A program made the position numbers and the translations under genes. A stretch of DNA of 64,000 bases, taken from assembly GCA_031972475.1 (NCBI GenBank), contig DALYEP010000001.1, positions 558,001 to 622,000 of the forward strand, read 5' to 3'. Numbering within the stretch: position 1 is the stretch's first letter; every line of letters begins with the position of its first letter. The notes below the pieces were generated by a model. That model worked only from the letters and a program-made list of their open reading frames with translations, did not search any database and was not told the DNA's origin. The stretch is from CAIQNR01 sp031972475 (GTDB taxonomy: Bacteria > Babelota > Babeliae > Babelales > CAIQNR01). Of the stretch, positions 8,540 through 16,774 are shown in pieces.

Positions 8540-8591
8540 ACCAACTGGAAATACCTCACCATGAGATATTATAAAATAACACAGACCAGTT
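8540..8591 (-). promoter_or_regulatory. Structured 5' leader of rpsF-rpsR (candidate autoregulatory RNA)
   Basis: Between the start codon and upstream DNA there is a nested hairpin on the minus strand. An outer AACTGG/CCAGTT helix (8543-8548 with 8586-8591) encloses a nine-pair inner stem (8550-8558 with 8562-8570, one wobble) capped by a 3-base loop. bS6:bS18 leader regulation is known in other bacteria. I could not confirm the conserved CCG-containing bulge, so this is a candidate only. Confidence 0.45.
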
Positions 8592-8690
8592 ACCTTATTT
8601 GTGTAAACATTAATATAATAAGATAACCCCTAATATAGCAGATATTGGATAAAAAGATAGCCCAAAAAACAAGCTTTCATAGGCTTTACA

Positions 8691-8730
8691 AATAATAAAA
8701 ACCGGCTTTTTAAGACCGGTTTTTATTATT
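8691..8730 (-). terminator. Terminator of the S24-family regulator gene (possibly bidirectional)
   Basis: A 15-bp perfect stem (8691-8705 with 8716-8730, core ACCGG/CCGGT) with a 10-base loop and A/T-rich flanks on both sides. It lies 20 bases after the stop of the regulator gene and isolates it from rpsF. Confidence 0.8.
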
Positions 8731-8750
8731 TAAAATAAGATAAAATACAA

Positions 8751-9422
8751 TTAAACGTATCTTTGAATACGTTGAACTACTTTACCTATAATTCTAAAAT
8801 GATCTTTTCCTCGCACAAGCGCAATAGGAGCTTGTTTGCGACTTGGAGATTCAAGAACAATAAAGTCTTCGCTAAATGTTACTTGCATAATTGCTTTTAA
8901 AGTAACATCATTTCCATACTCAACAGCCGCAACATCGCCCGAGCGAGCCCATGTTTCAGGAGAAATAATAAGCAAATCACCTTTAATAAAAGCAGGTGCT
9001 AACAAGTTATTATCCATTGAAAGAGCAAACATAGAAGCATCTGTTGTGTTTAAAGTAGGAATAAAAACATCTTTATAGCCTGTTGTCGTCTGCATAAGCT
9101 GATTATTGTAAGGAGATGGATTTGAAGGAATTTCTCCTACAACAGGGACTATTTGCACTTTAAGCTCAATATCAGATTTTTCTGGCATACTAATATTACT
9201 ATCAATATTATCCGTACGTTTACGACGCTCCGCAAACAAATCTATTGGGCTTACTTCAAATGCATTTGCCAATTTTTTTAATGAATCTTCATTCCAACGC
9301 CTTGTTCCATTTTTTATATGAGTCAAATAACTTTCTGACATACCGGTTTTTTCAGCCAATATTTTTGTAGTCCAGCCTTTTTCTCTTAAAAGCTCCTTGA
9401 CTCTTAATGCTGTAGATGACAT
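8751..9422 (-). CDS. HTH/S24-type transcriptional repressor (LexA/CI-like)
   Basis: The 223-residue protein joins an N-terminal XRE-type helix-turn-helix (about residues 5-65: TKILAEKTGMSESYLTHIKNG) to a C-terminal S24 peptidase/LexA-like fold. The Ser-Lys dyad is visible as ALSMDNN and TLKAIM, so self-cleavage is plausible. The usual Ala-Gly or Cys-Gly scissile pair is not obvious (VPVVGEIP is the nearest site). ATG 9422 is chosen because AGGAG lies six bases upstream. Whether this is an SOS regulator or a stress or prophage-derived repressor cannot be decided. No phage genes are near, and uvrB is far away. Confidence 0.85.
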   Translation of the reverse strand: MSSTALRVKELLREKGWTTKILAEKTGMSESYLTHIKNGTRRWNEDSLKKLANAFEVSPIDLFAERRKRTDNIDSNISMPEKSDIELKVQIVPVVGEIPSNPSPYNNQLMQTTTGYKDVFIPTLNTTDASMFALSMDNNLLAPAFIKGDLLIISPETWARSGDVAAVEYGNDVTLKAIMQVTFSEDFIVLESPSRKQAPIALVRGKDHFRIIGKVVQRIQRYV

Positions 9423-9434
9423 GATCAACTCCTT

Positions 9435-9462
9435 TAGATTGATAATTTTAAATATAAATCTA
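9435..9462. promoter_or_regulatory. Inverted repeat, candidate operator of the S24 regulator
   Basis: TAGATTGAT (9435-9443) and ATAAATCTA (9454-9462) form an inverted repeat with one mismatch and a 10-base spacer. It lies directly upstream of the repressor's ribosome site and between it and the divergent rnhB gene. The position suits autoregulation, but only one copy is visible. Confidence 0.4.
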
Positions 9463-9509
9463 CACGTGCGTATTTTCTAATAGAGTACAAGATAGCAAGA
9501 GCATGTCAA

Positions 9510-10223
9510 ATGGAAAAAAACAAAAAACAAATTCCTGACAAATCAAAATATAATGATAATACACATTTTGAAAAAAAATATTGGGCATCTGGAGCTTATT
9601 TATGCGGAATAGACGAGGTTGGCAGAGGATCACTTTCGGGACCATTAGTAACAGCAGCTGTAATTCTCAAACCATTCAAAACTCACGAACTATTAGTCGA
9701 TTCAAAAATACTATCTGAAAAGAAACGCGTTAAAGCTACAGAATGGATTTTAAGCAACAGCTGGCATGCCTTTGGAATGGCAGACCATCACGAAATTAAC
9801 AGTTTAGGAATTTATCAAGCAACTCAAAATGCCATGAAGCGAGCACTTTATTCACTTTTATCTCAACCAGAAGCACCTCATCCTTCAAAAGTATTGGTCG
9901 ATGCTATACCTTTAGATATTTCTAATCCTTTTTCAAAAACCTTAGAAATTGAATATTTTTGCTATGGAGAAACTAGATCAATTTCTATTGCAGCAGCTTC
10001 TATTATTGCTAAAACATATCGTGATGAATTATTAACCCAATTAGATATGATATATAAAAATTACGACTTTAAAAAAAGCAAAGGCTATGGCACTAAAAAG
10101 CATATTACAGGAATTATTACTCAAGGCCCTTGCTTGATGCATAGAAAGCTTTTTATAAAAAAAATAAACCAAGGAAACACAAGTGAGCATCACGAAAAAA
10201 ATCAAAAATCCCTTTTTTGCTGA
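9510..10223 (+). CDS. rnhB: Ribonuclease HII
   Basis: RNase HII nicks 5' of ribonucleotides in DNA and removes RNA from hybrids. The catalytic carboxylates Asp35-Glu36 are in GIDEVGRGSLSGPLV, a third Asp is in VLVDAIP, and a GYGTKKHI motif follows. The 237 residues include an N-terminal extension of about 28 polar residues, so a later start is possible, although none has a clear ribosome site. The coding region overlaps the next gene by 41 bases in another frame. The last residues (ENQKSLFC) are therefore unconstrained by the family. Confidence 0.95.
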   Translation: MEKNKKQIPDKSKYNDNTHFEKKYWASGAYLCGIDEVGRGSLSGPLVTAAVILKPFKTHELLVDSKILSEKKRVKATEWILSNSWHAFGMADHHEINSLGIYQATQNAMKRALYSLLSQPEAPHPSKVLVDAIPLDISNPFSKTLEIEYFCYGETRSISIAAASIIAKTYRDELLTQLDMIYKNYDFKKSKGYGTKKHITGIITQGPCLMHRKLFIKKINQGNTSEHHEKNQKSLFC

Positions 10224-10797
10224 AGTAGTAGAAAGCTCTCTTTATGGATGGAAAGCTCAAAGCTGGCAATGGGACTTTTCTCCTTCGTTTGGAGCACTTG
10301 TAACATTACAAACAGATGAACGCATATGGTTTGGAATTGTTTATCAATCTGCAACTGCATCAAGCGACCCTAGTCGTCACACTTATGCATATAAAAAAAC
10401 AGCAGAAGAGTTGCAAGCAGAGCAACCTCAAATTTTTAATTTTTTACAAACAAATTTTGAATGTGTAACTGTTGGTTTTAGCGAAAATGAAAAAATTATT
10501 TATCAAATATCTCCTGAACCTCCAAAAATTCATACCTTTGTTCAATACGCAAGCCAATTACAAGCTCAACATTTTTTTTCCTCCTCGCTGTATCTTTCGG
10601 TACTTTTTCAAGCAACTCACATACCAAATCTTGACGAATTACTACTTGCTATCATGTGGAATCAACACAAGATAGGCCTTCTTAATGAAGAAAAAATAAC
10701 ATCATCAGTTGAACACCTTTCTCTTTTAATGGGCAATGATTACCGAAGAATAAAATTATTATTACAACGACTAGAAGCTCATAATCTTATTTATTGA
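10183..10797 (+). CDS. HAS-barrel-like conserved hypothetical protein
   Basis: A 204-residue protein starting with GTG inside the end of rnhB (41-base overlap, preceded by AAGGAAAC). Its N-terminal half has the pattern EVVESSLYGWKAQ, PSFGALV, IVYQSAT, then ELQAEQPQIFNFLQTNFECV. This resembles a small protein family with a HAS-barrel domain that I recall from cyanobacteria. HAS barrels are found at the N terminus of HerA/ATP-synthase-type ATPases, but no ATPase follows here. The second half is helical with a possible winged-helix look (LLLQRLEAHNLIY). Function is unknown. It is cotranscribed with rnhB and prmC. Confidence 0.55.
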   Translation: MSITKKIKNPFFAEVVESSLYGWKAQSWQWDFSPSFGALVTLQTDERIWFGIVYQSATASSDPSRHTYAYKKTAEELQAEQPQIFNFLQTNFECVTVGFSENEKIIYQISPEPPKIHTFVQYASQLQAQHFFSSSLYLSVLFQATHIPNLDELLLAIMWNQHKIGLLNEEKITSSVEHLSLLMGNDYRRIKLLLQRLEAHNLIY

Positions 10798-10807
10798 AAG
10801 CATAACT

Positions 10808-11695
10808 ATGCATATATCAATTAAAAAACTTATAGAAACATGCACTACAATTTTAAAAGAAAAATATGTTGATCAAGATCATATACAATCGATTATATGG
10901 TGGATACTTGAAGAAATATCTAATATTTCAAAATTAACGTTTTTAACATCTGACAAAGAAATAACAACACTTCAAGAAAAAAAAATTGTGATGGCTATTC
11001 AAAAACACATAAAAGAAGACTATCCATTACAATACATCCTAAAAAAAATTTCTTTTTGTGGATTAACTATCACTGTTGAAGAACCAATACTTATACCTCG
11101 GCCCGAAACAGAAGAATGGGTCATGAATCTTATTAATCAATGTGCATCTTTAAAAGATGAATCACTCTCTATACTTGACCTTTGCACTGGCTCTGGTTGT
11201 ATAGGAATATCTCTTGCAAAAGCATTTCCAAAATCAACTGTAATGGGTATTGATATAGAACCAAAAGCAATTGCTCTTGCAAAAAAAAATGCTCAATTAA
11301 ATAATGTTTTAAATATAAAGTTTATAGAAGCAAACCTCTTTGAACACATTGAAAAAGAACAATTTGATATCATCGTTTCAAACCCTCCTTATATTTCAGA
11401 ATCTGATTTTTTAAAATTACACCCAACAGTAGCTAAATGGGAAGATAAAAAAGCTCTTACTGCTGATGAAAATGGACTTTCTATAATTAAGGATATCATC
11501 AAATATGGACATTTACATTTAAAAAAAGAAAGCCCTGTTCAATTATACAATATCCCAAGAATATTAATCGAAATAGGATACGACCAAGGAGAATGTGTAA
11601 ATCTTTTTTCTAAAAAACATAAGTATGATAAAATAGCTATTTTAAATGATTTTAATGGAATTAACAGAGTTGTAACACTAATAAAAAAATGGTGA
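10808..11695 (+). CDS. prmC: Release factor glutamine N5-methyltransferase PrmC
   Basis: PrmC methylates the GGQ glutamine of RF1 and RF2. Landmarks in order are a helical N-terminal domain; LIPRPETEEWV; the SAM motif LDLCTGSGCIGISLA; an acidic MGIDIEPKAI strand; and the catalytic NPPYISESD (NPPY). Its 295 residues are normal. It lies 10 bases after the HAS-barrel gene and 4 bases before the next small gene, in a run that continues to mutL. Confidence 0.95.
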   Translation: MHISIKKLIETCTTILKEKYVDQDHIQSIIWWILEEISNISKLTFLTSDKEITTLQEKKIVMAIQKHIKEDYPLQYILKKISFCGLTITVEEPILIPRPETEEWVMNLINQCASLKDESLSILDLCTGSGCIGISLAKAFPKSTVMGIDIEPKAIALAKKNAQLNNVLNIKFIEANLFEHIEKEQFDIIVSNPPYISESDFLKLHPTVAKWEDKKALTADENGLSIIKDIIKYGHLHLKKESPVQLYNIPRILIEIGYDQGECVNLFSKKHKYDKIAILNDFNGINRVVTLIKKW

Positions 11696-11699
11696 ATTT

Positions 11700-12002
11700 A
11701 TGAAAAAAATAATACTAAGCATTATGATAATACATATTTATGCATATTCTAACTCTCAGCAACGAGAATTTTCCCAGGAAATTTCTCGTCAAGATACAGT
11801 ACGCATAACAGCAAATTTCATAACAGCGTTTAATGCATTTCAAACACTAAACCCAGAGCATCGCTTACCAATCGTACAAAGTCTGCTCAGAAATCTTAAT
11901 ACACAAGAAATTAGTTATTTAGCAGAATATATAAATGGAATAAACGCTCTCAGACAAAGACAAAACCCAAATCCTAACCCAAATCCTGACATACAAAATT
12001 AA
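11700..12002 (+). CDS. Small secreted protein, unknown
   Basis: The 100-residue product has a signal peptide (MKKIILSIMIIHIYAYS), a helical middle (about 25-85) and a C-terminal run of Asn-Pro repeats (NPNPNPNPD). I do not recognise the family. It starts 4 bases after the prmC stop and ends 17 bases before mutL, so it sits inside a housekeeping operon without an obvious functional link. Confidence 0.6.
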   Translation: MKKIILSIMIIHIYAYSNSQQREFSQEISRQDTVRITANFITAFNAFQTLNPEHRLPIVQSLLRNLNTQEISYLAEYINGINALRQRQNPNPNPNPDIQN

Positions 12003-12019
12003 TCAAACAAAATACTCTT

Positions 12020-13849
12020 ATGATTATTAAACATCTAAACCCAATAGAAGCTCAAAAAATAGCAGCTGGAGAAGTTATAGAACGTCCTGTAAATATTATA
12101 AAGGAATTTATTGAAAATTCGCTTGACGCTCAGGCTACAAAAATAAGTATTGCTGTAGAAGATGGGGGCAAAAAGTCTATTACCATAACAGACAATGGTA
12201 CAGGAATGGACGAAGCTGATGCTCGCATCTGCTTTTTGCGCCACACAACAAGTAAATTAAATTCGTTTGATGAACTTTCATCTCTTGCAACGTTTGGGTT
12301 TAGAGGGGAAGCTCTTGCTAGTATATGCAGTGTTGCCCGTGTAACGCTCATAACACGATTAAACAACAATAATCATGGTATTAAGTTAAGTATTGAAAAT
12401 GGAATTATTACTCAAGAAGAAATAATAGGCACTGCAATTGGAACAACTATAAGCATTCATGATCTTTTTTATAATGTTCCGGCCAGACAAAAATTTTTAA
12501 AAACAACAACAACAGAATTTAATCAAATAGTTCAATTATTTAAAGCCTTTTGTCTAAGTAATCTTTTTGTTCATTTTACTCTTTCTCATAATGGACTTAT
12601 AACTTACAATTGCCCTGCAATTACAACCTTAGAAGAAAGAATTTCTCAAATATTTGAATCAATAATCACAAAACATCTTTTTTTAATTGAAGAAGGCTCT
12701 CAGCATGGTTCAATTAATGGAATTGTTACAGGACCTCATTATAGCAAATATGATAGATCAGGAATTTTTATATTTGTAAACAAGCGATGGATAAAAAATT
12801 TTGGTATATCTCAAGCAATTATTAAAGCATACAAAAATATTTTACCAACAGGTAAATATCCTCTTGCCGTTATATCTATAAATGTTCCATCACATCAAGT
12901 TGACATTAATACTCATCCAAAAAAAGAAGATGTTCTTTTTTTACATCCCAGAATTATAGAAAATTTAGTAACTACTGCAATTACTCAAGTATTAGAAAAA
13001 TCTTTTTCAAAAATTTTATCTGAAACTGTTGCTCATCAATTAATACCCTCACCTTTATCAAACAATAATCTAACAAACAATTCTGCGTTTGAATTTAAAC
13101 CTTTTTTTAACAATGAAGATGTGCTTTATCATAAACATAAAGATTTATTAGCAAAAGAACCTTTTGATAATGTAAATAAACCTTTTTATTTTCAAGAAAA
13201 AAATAAAGATTTTATAAAAAATGAATCAATCTACGAAGAACCGATTCAAAGCTCCTATATTCCAGATTCTTTAGATTTACACACAATTATAGGACAATTT
13301 CATTCTACTTATATTTTACTTGAGCATCCAGATGGACTTTTACTAATAGATCAACATGCAGCTCATGAACGAATCTTATATGAATACATCGAAAAGACTT
13401 TTAACAAACCAGAAAGTATAACATTACTTTTTCCAGAAACTGTTTTTGTTCAAAAAGAAAATATGGAATTACTTTCTCAATATTTCCCTCTTTTACATGA
13501 TCATGGAATTGTTATTGAGCAATTTTCTGAACAAGAATGCATCGTTAGAGCAAAACCCGCTTATGCTCAATCCATTAATATTAAAGATTTATTACACAAC
13601 ATTAATGGATGGATCAATGACTTTGGAAGAGCAGAAAAAGAAGTTATTAAACGATTTATAACTGAAAAAATACGCGCTCAACTAGCCTGCAAAGCAGCTA
13701 TAAAAGCGGGTGATATTTTATCTTTAGAAGAAATGAAAGAACTTCTTTTAAAACTTGATAAAACAAAAAACCGCTTCAGCTGCCCTCATGGAAGACCTAC
13801 AAGCTGGCTTCTTTCTTTATTTGATATCGAAAAAAAGTTTAAAAGATAA
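12020..13849 (+). CDS. mutL: DNA mismatch repair protein MutL, endonuclease type
   Basis: MutL couples mismatch recognition by MutS to strand removal. The N-terminal GHKL ATPase shows IAAGEVIERPVNIIKEFIEN, DNGTGM and TFGFRGEAL. The linker (about 335-425) is Asn/Lys-rich. The C-terminal domain carries DQHAAHERILYE, which fits the endonuclease motif DQHA-x2-E-x4-E, and CPHGRP near the end. This MutL is therefore probably an intrinsic nickase, as in bacteria without MutH. The 609-residue length is typical. No mutS is in the window. It overlaps nothing, but ends 2 bases before the convergent membrane-protein gene. Confidence 0.97.
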   Translation: MIIKHLNPIEAQKIAAGEVIERPVNIIKEFIENSLDAQATKISIAVEDGGKKSITITDNGTGMDEADARICFLRHTTSKLNSFDELSSLATFGFRGEALASICSVARVTLITRLNNNNHGIKLSIENGIITQEEIIGTAIGTTISIHDLFYNVPARQKFLKTTTTEFNQIVQLFKAFCLSNLFVHFTLSHNGLITYNCPAITTLEERISQIFESIITKHLFLIEEGSQHGSINGIVTGPHYSKYDRSGIFIFVNKRWIKNFGISQAIIKAYKNILPTGKYPLAVISINVPSHQVDINTHPKKEDVLFLHPRIIENLVTTAITQVLEKSFSKILSETVAHQLIPSPLSNNNLTNNSAFEFKPFFNNEDVLYHKHKDLLAKEPFDNVNKPFYFQEKNKDFIKNESIYEEPIQSSYIPDSLDLHTIIGQFHSTYILLEHPDGLLLIDQHAAHERILYEYIEKTFNKPESITLLFPETVFVQKENMELLSQYFPLLHDHGIVIEQFSEQECIVRAKPAYAQSINIKDLLHNINGWINDFGRAEKEVIKRFITEKIRAQLACKAAIKAGDILSLEEMKELLLKLDKTKNRFSCPHGRPTSWLLSLFDIEKKFKR

Positions 13850-13851
13850 TT

Positions 13852-14802
13852 TTATTGATTAATAAAATCTTTTTGAGACTTTTTATACCAACCATAAAAA
13901 AGAAATGTCATAAAAGGCAAAATAATCAGCCCCTTAAAACAAATTTGGTTAATTAAAGTAAAAATAGGGCTTGTTACAACAAGCAGCCTTTCACTCAAAA
14001 AGAAACTTATCGATAAAAATGGTATAAGAGCTGTAAAAACTGCACATAATAAAAATATATCATAAAAACGAGTCTTTAATGCTTTATAAAAAAGAGATTT
14101 TAAAGAATCTTCGGATACAATTGCTCCATAACTAACAACACAAAAAATTAATCCTACCCATGCAAAAAATAAAAAGAGGGCAATTAAAGAAACAACAATC
14201 AAAGAAAAAAAGAAGTATCCAATAAAAAAGCCAATTTGGGGAGCTATTGTTTGAATAGAAGATACCAAGTTAACAATTTTTAAAAAACCTGCGATCATCA
14301 TTAAAAATCTTGTTAAAAAAAAGAGTGAAACCACAATTATCCCACCCATTAACGCAACCATCCAATTTCTTAAAACTGCTTTATAATTAATAAATAAATC
14401 AAACCAGGCAACTTGTTTATTATCATAAATTAAGGTTAATGATCGTATGAATCCAATTGTAGAAAAATGGATAAGAAACATCATTGCTATATAAAAAATC
14501 CTAATGATTAAAGGAGAGATTTTAGCAACAGAAAGAACTAAAAGATTCCAACCTGCAACATAAGGGAAATATTTTTTTTGGGTAACTGCAAAAGCAATTT
14601 TTTCATTAAAATCAAAATTAATAAAATTTTTAAAGGCTATAACATCCCAAACAGGAAACTCTGATGCAATTAGAGTAATGGTCGCAATTGCACATATTAA
14701 GCTGAACTGAAAGGCTAAAGTAAAAACTTTAGAAAAATTATTGTAATAAACCAACCAGGCATTTTTAAAAAAATCATACGTATTTTTTATAAACATAGGC
14801 AT
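13852..14802 (-). CDS. Polytopic membrane protein, unknown
   Basis: The 316 residues contain about six hydrophobic helices (near 28-50, 85-125, 145-180, 190-225, 245-270 and 280-305). Charged residues between them are few, and no catalytic motif is evident. The pattern recalls DUF975- or glycerophosphodiesterase-membrane-domain-like proteins, but I see no diagnostic motif. The ORF begins MPMFIKN; the second Met (14796) is an alternative start. It is convergent with mutL and divergent from the barrel genes. Confidence 0.65.
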   Translation of the reverse strand: MPMFIKNTYDFFKNAWLVYYNNFSKVFTLAFQFSLICAIATITLIASEFPVWDVIAFKNFINFDFNEKIAFAVTQKKYFPYVAGWNLLVLSVAKISPLIIRIFYIAMMFLIHFSTIGFIRSLTLIYDNKQVAWFDLFINYKAVLRNWMVALMGGIIVVSLFFLTRFLMMIAGFLKIVNLVSSIQTIAPQIGFFIGYFFFSLIVVSLIALFLFFAWVGLIFCVVSYGAIVSEDSLKSLFYKALKTRFYDIFLLCAVFTALIPFLSISFFLSERLLVVTSPIFTLINQICFKGLIILPFMTFLFYGWYKKSQKDFINQ

Positions 14803-14954
14803 ACTCCGTTAAAAACTAAGTTAAATAAGATTGTTTTTGATATATTATACAATATAAACAATGCAAAAATTCAAATCAAAAATAAGAGATTACTTTTATA
14901 ATTAAAAAACTTTTAACTATAAAACAAAAAGCTTGTCTACTTCATAAAGTATTA

Positions 14955-14983
14955 TTGACACCTTATAGAATGCCTTTTAACTT
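14955..14983 (+). promoter_or_regulatory. Possible promoter of the inverse-autotransporter pair
   Basis: A perfect TTGACA (14955-14960) is followed after 17 bases by TAACTT (14978-14983), a weak -10. The first barrel gene starts about 30 bases downstream with an AAAAGGAAAA ribosome site. Confidence 0.4.
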
Positions 14984-15013
14984 TTATACGTTCATAAAAA
15001 TTAAAAGGAAAAA

Positions 15014-15841
15014 ATGTTCAATAATTTTCTAAGAAAAAACATAACAATAGCGGCTATGTTTTTTGTACATACAAATTTGAGATCATTTCAGGCAGACTCT
15101 TTTGAAAAACAACGCTGCCGATCTGCAATCCGTCACATTGGTGGAGATGGTTTTGGATATAAAGGATACACAACAATTGAAAGTTTTTTTTCACCAAATA
15201 AAAAAAACGTATTAATGCCTTTTGTAGATTTGCGAGGCCATATTTTAAATACAGGAAAATTAGCAACTAATGTTGGTCTTGGTTTACGAACAAAATCAAA
15301 AAAACGAGTATATGGCATCAATCTCTATTATGACTATAGGGCAACAAAGCTAATTGATTATAACCAAATAGGCTTTGGGCTTGAATGGCTTGGAACTTCT
15401 TGGGACTTTATATTTAATAGTTATATCCCACTCGGAAAAAAGATTACTGATATTTATGATATTAAAAAATATGATTTTGCACTTCAAGGCCTTGATTTAA
15501 CTCTTGGATATCATTTTAAAACATCAAAAAATTTTGATTTTTATGCAGCTACTGGCCCATATTTTTATGAACAGCAAATAGGTCGTGATTTTTGGGGTGT
15601 AAAATTTAGCTTAGCATGCGAATTTAAAGAATTTTTTACTGTAGAATTAACAAACTCTTATGACAAAATATATGGCAGTAGATTGCAATATGAATTCACA
15701 ATAACCATTCCATTTGGTGGTGGATCACATTACAAAACAATCGAAAACAAAGACAACCTCTCTTCTGTTATGATTCAACCAACAAGAAGAACAGAGGTTG
15801 TAGGAACACAAACAATTTCTGTTAGAGGTAAAAAATCATGA
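15014..15841 (+). CDS. Inverse-autotransporter-type beta-barrel protein, first copy
   Basis: The 275-residue protein has a signal sequence (hydrophobic to about residue 25) and then the pattern of the intimin/invasin barrel domain (IAT_beta). There is a GFGYKGYTTIESFFSP strand, FVDLRGH, a glycine-rich VGLGLRTK strand, YGINLYYDYR, GFGLEWLG and alternating aromatic strands to the end. Known intimins place one or more Ig-like passenger domains after the barrel. Here the barrel runs to near the C terminus, leaving only about 40 residues, so no passenger is present. The next gene is a paralogue 24 bases on. It may be a plain outer-membrane pore or a receptor. Confidence 0.75.
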   Translation: MFNNFLRKNITIAAMFFVHTNLRSFQADSFEKQRCRSAIRHIGGDGFGYKGYTTIESFFSPNKKNVLMPFVDLRGHILNTGKLATNVGLGLRTKSKKRVYGINLYYDYRATKLIDYNQIGFGLEWLGTSWDFIFNSYIPLGKKITDIYDIKKYDFALQGLDLTLGYHFKTSKNFDFYAATGPYFYEQQIGRDFWGVKFSLACEFKEFFTVELTNSYDKIYGSRLQYEFTITIPFGGGSHYKTIENKDNLSSVMIQPTRRTEVVGTQTISVRGKKS

Positions 15842-15864
15842 TTAAGAATCCTCTAAAGGTACCC

Positions 15865-16713
15865 ATGAAAAACAAAAATAGATTAATTTTTTGTGCACTA
15901 TATTTCACTTATACAGCAGGAAATGTAAGTGATTTTAATTATATACAAAACATGCAATCCATCTCAAAATATAGATGCCGCAGCTCAGTGCGACATATTA
16001 TAGGACACGGAGTCGGGTTTAATAGAGGTTATAGTACTGTAGAAACTTTCTATAGCCCGCTTAAAAAAAAGCCTGAAAATATCATACCTTTTTTTGATAT
16101 GAGAGGGCACGTTTTTAATAATGGCAAAATAGCTTTTAATGTTGGATCAGGAATAAGAAAACAAATTAAAAAAAGAGTTTATGGTATCAATACTTACTAC
16201 GATTTTAGAAAAACAAAAAAAATGGACTATAACCAATTTGGATTAGGAGCAGAAACCTTAGGTGAATCATGGGATTTTAGAATTAATGGATATATTCCTT
16301 TTGCAGAAAAAATAACCGGACCTGATGAATATAATGTGTACCAATTTGCAATGCGAGGTGGTGATATTAGTTGCGGTTATCATTTTAGCAAAACTGATTT
16401 TATTGATATGTCTTTACTTGGTGGATTTTATTATTACAAAGAGCACATAGGCCCAAATTTTGCAGGAATTTCAAGCGGGTTTAGATGTCGCTTTAAAGAA
16501 TATTTTACATTTGCAATAGGAGCTTCTTATGACCCTGTTTTTAAAAGCAGACTTCAATACCTTATAGGATTTACTATTCCATTTGGACAAGAACCAGAAA
16601 AAGCAAATCTTTTGTACAAAAAAGAATCAGATCATAATACAAAATTAACATCGAGATCTGTACAACCAGTCTTTAGAGCGGAAATTCTTGGAATACGAGA
16701 TATACAAACATAA
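15865..16713 (+). CDS. Inverse-autotransporter-type beta-barrel protein, second copy
   Basis: This 282-residue protein parallels its upstream neighbour strand for strand: RGYSTVETFYSP, FFDMRGHVFNNGK, VGSGIRK, KKRVYGINTYYDFRKTK, GAETLGESWDFRINGYIPF. The two are therefore a tandem duplication that has diverged. I prefer ATG 15865, with CTAAAGG upstream and a signal-like MKNKNRLIFCALYFTYTAG, over ATG 15838, which overlaps the stop of the first copy. Like the first copy it lacks a passenger domain. A hairpin terminator follows at 16732. Confidence 0.75.
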   Translation: MKNKNRLIFCALYFTYTAGNVSDFNYIQNMQSISKYRCRSSVRHIIGHGVGFNRGYSTVETFYSPLKKKPENIIPFFDMRGHVFNNGKIAFNVGSGIRKQIKKRVYGINTYYDFRKTKKMDYNQFGLGAETLGESWDFRINGYIPFAEKITGPDEYNVYQFAMRGGDISCGYHFSKTDFIDMSLLGGFYYYKEHIGPNFAGISSGFRCRFKEYFTFAIGASYDPVFKSRLQYLIGFTIPFGQEPEKANLLYKKESDHNTKLTSRSVQPVFRAEILGIRDIQT

Positions 16714-16731
16714 AAAAATAAAATATTACAC

Positions 16732-16765
16732 TGTAAGTATCAAACTAAAAAATTTGATACTTACA
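16732..16765. terminator. Bidirectional terminator between barrel and SPFH genes
   Basis: A 13-bp perfect stem (16732-16744 with 16753-16765, TGTAAGTATCAAA) with an 8-base loop separates two convergent genes. It has A/T-rich flanks on both sides but no long T run. Confidence 0.6.
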
Positions 16766-16774
16766 ATAATTTAA

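Noticed and set aside
8751..9422. A prophage around the S24 regulator
   Set aside because: Neighbours are ribosomal-protein and RNase genes; no integrase, structural phage gene or attachment repeat is visible.
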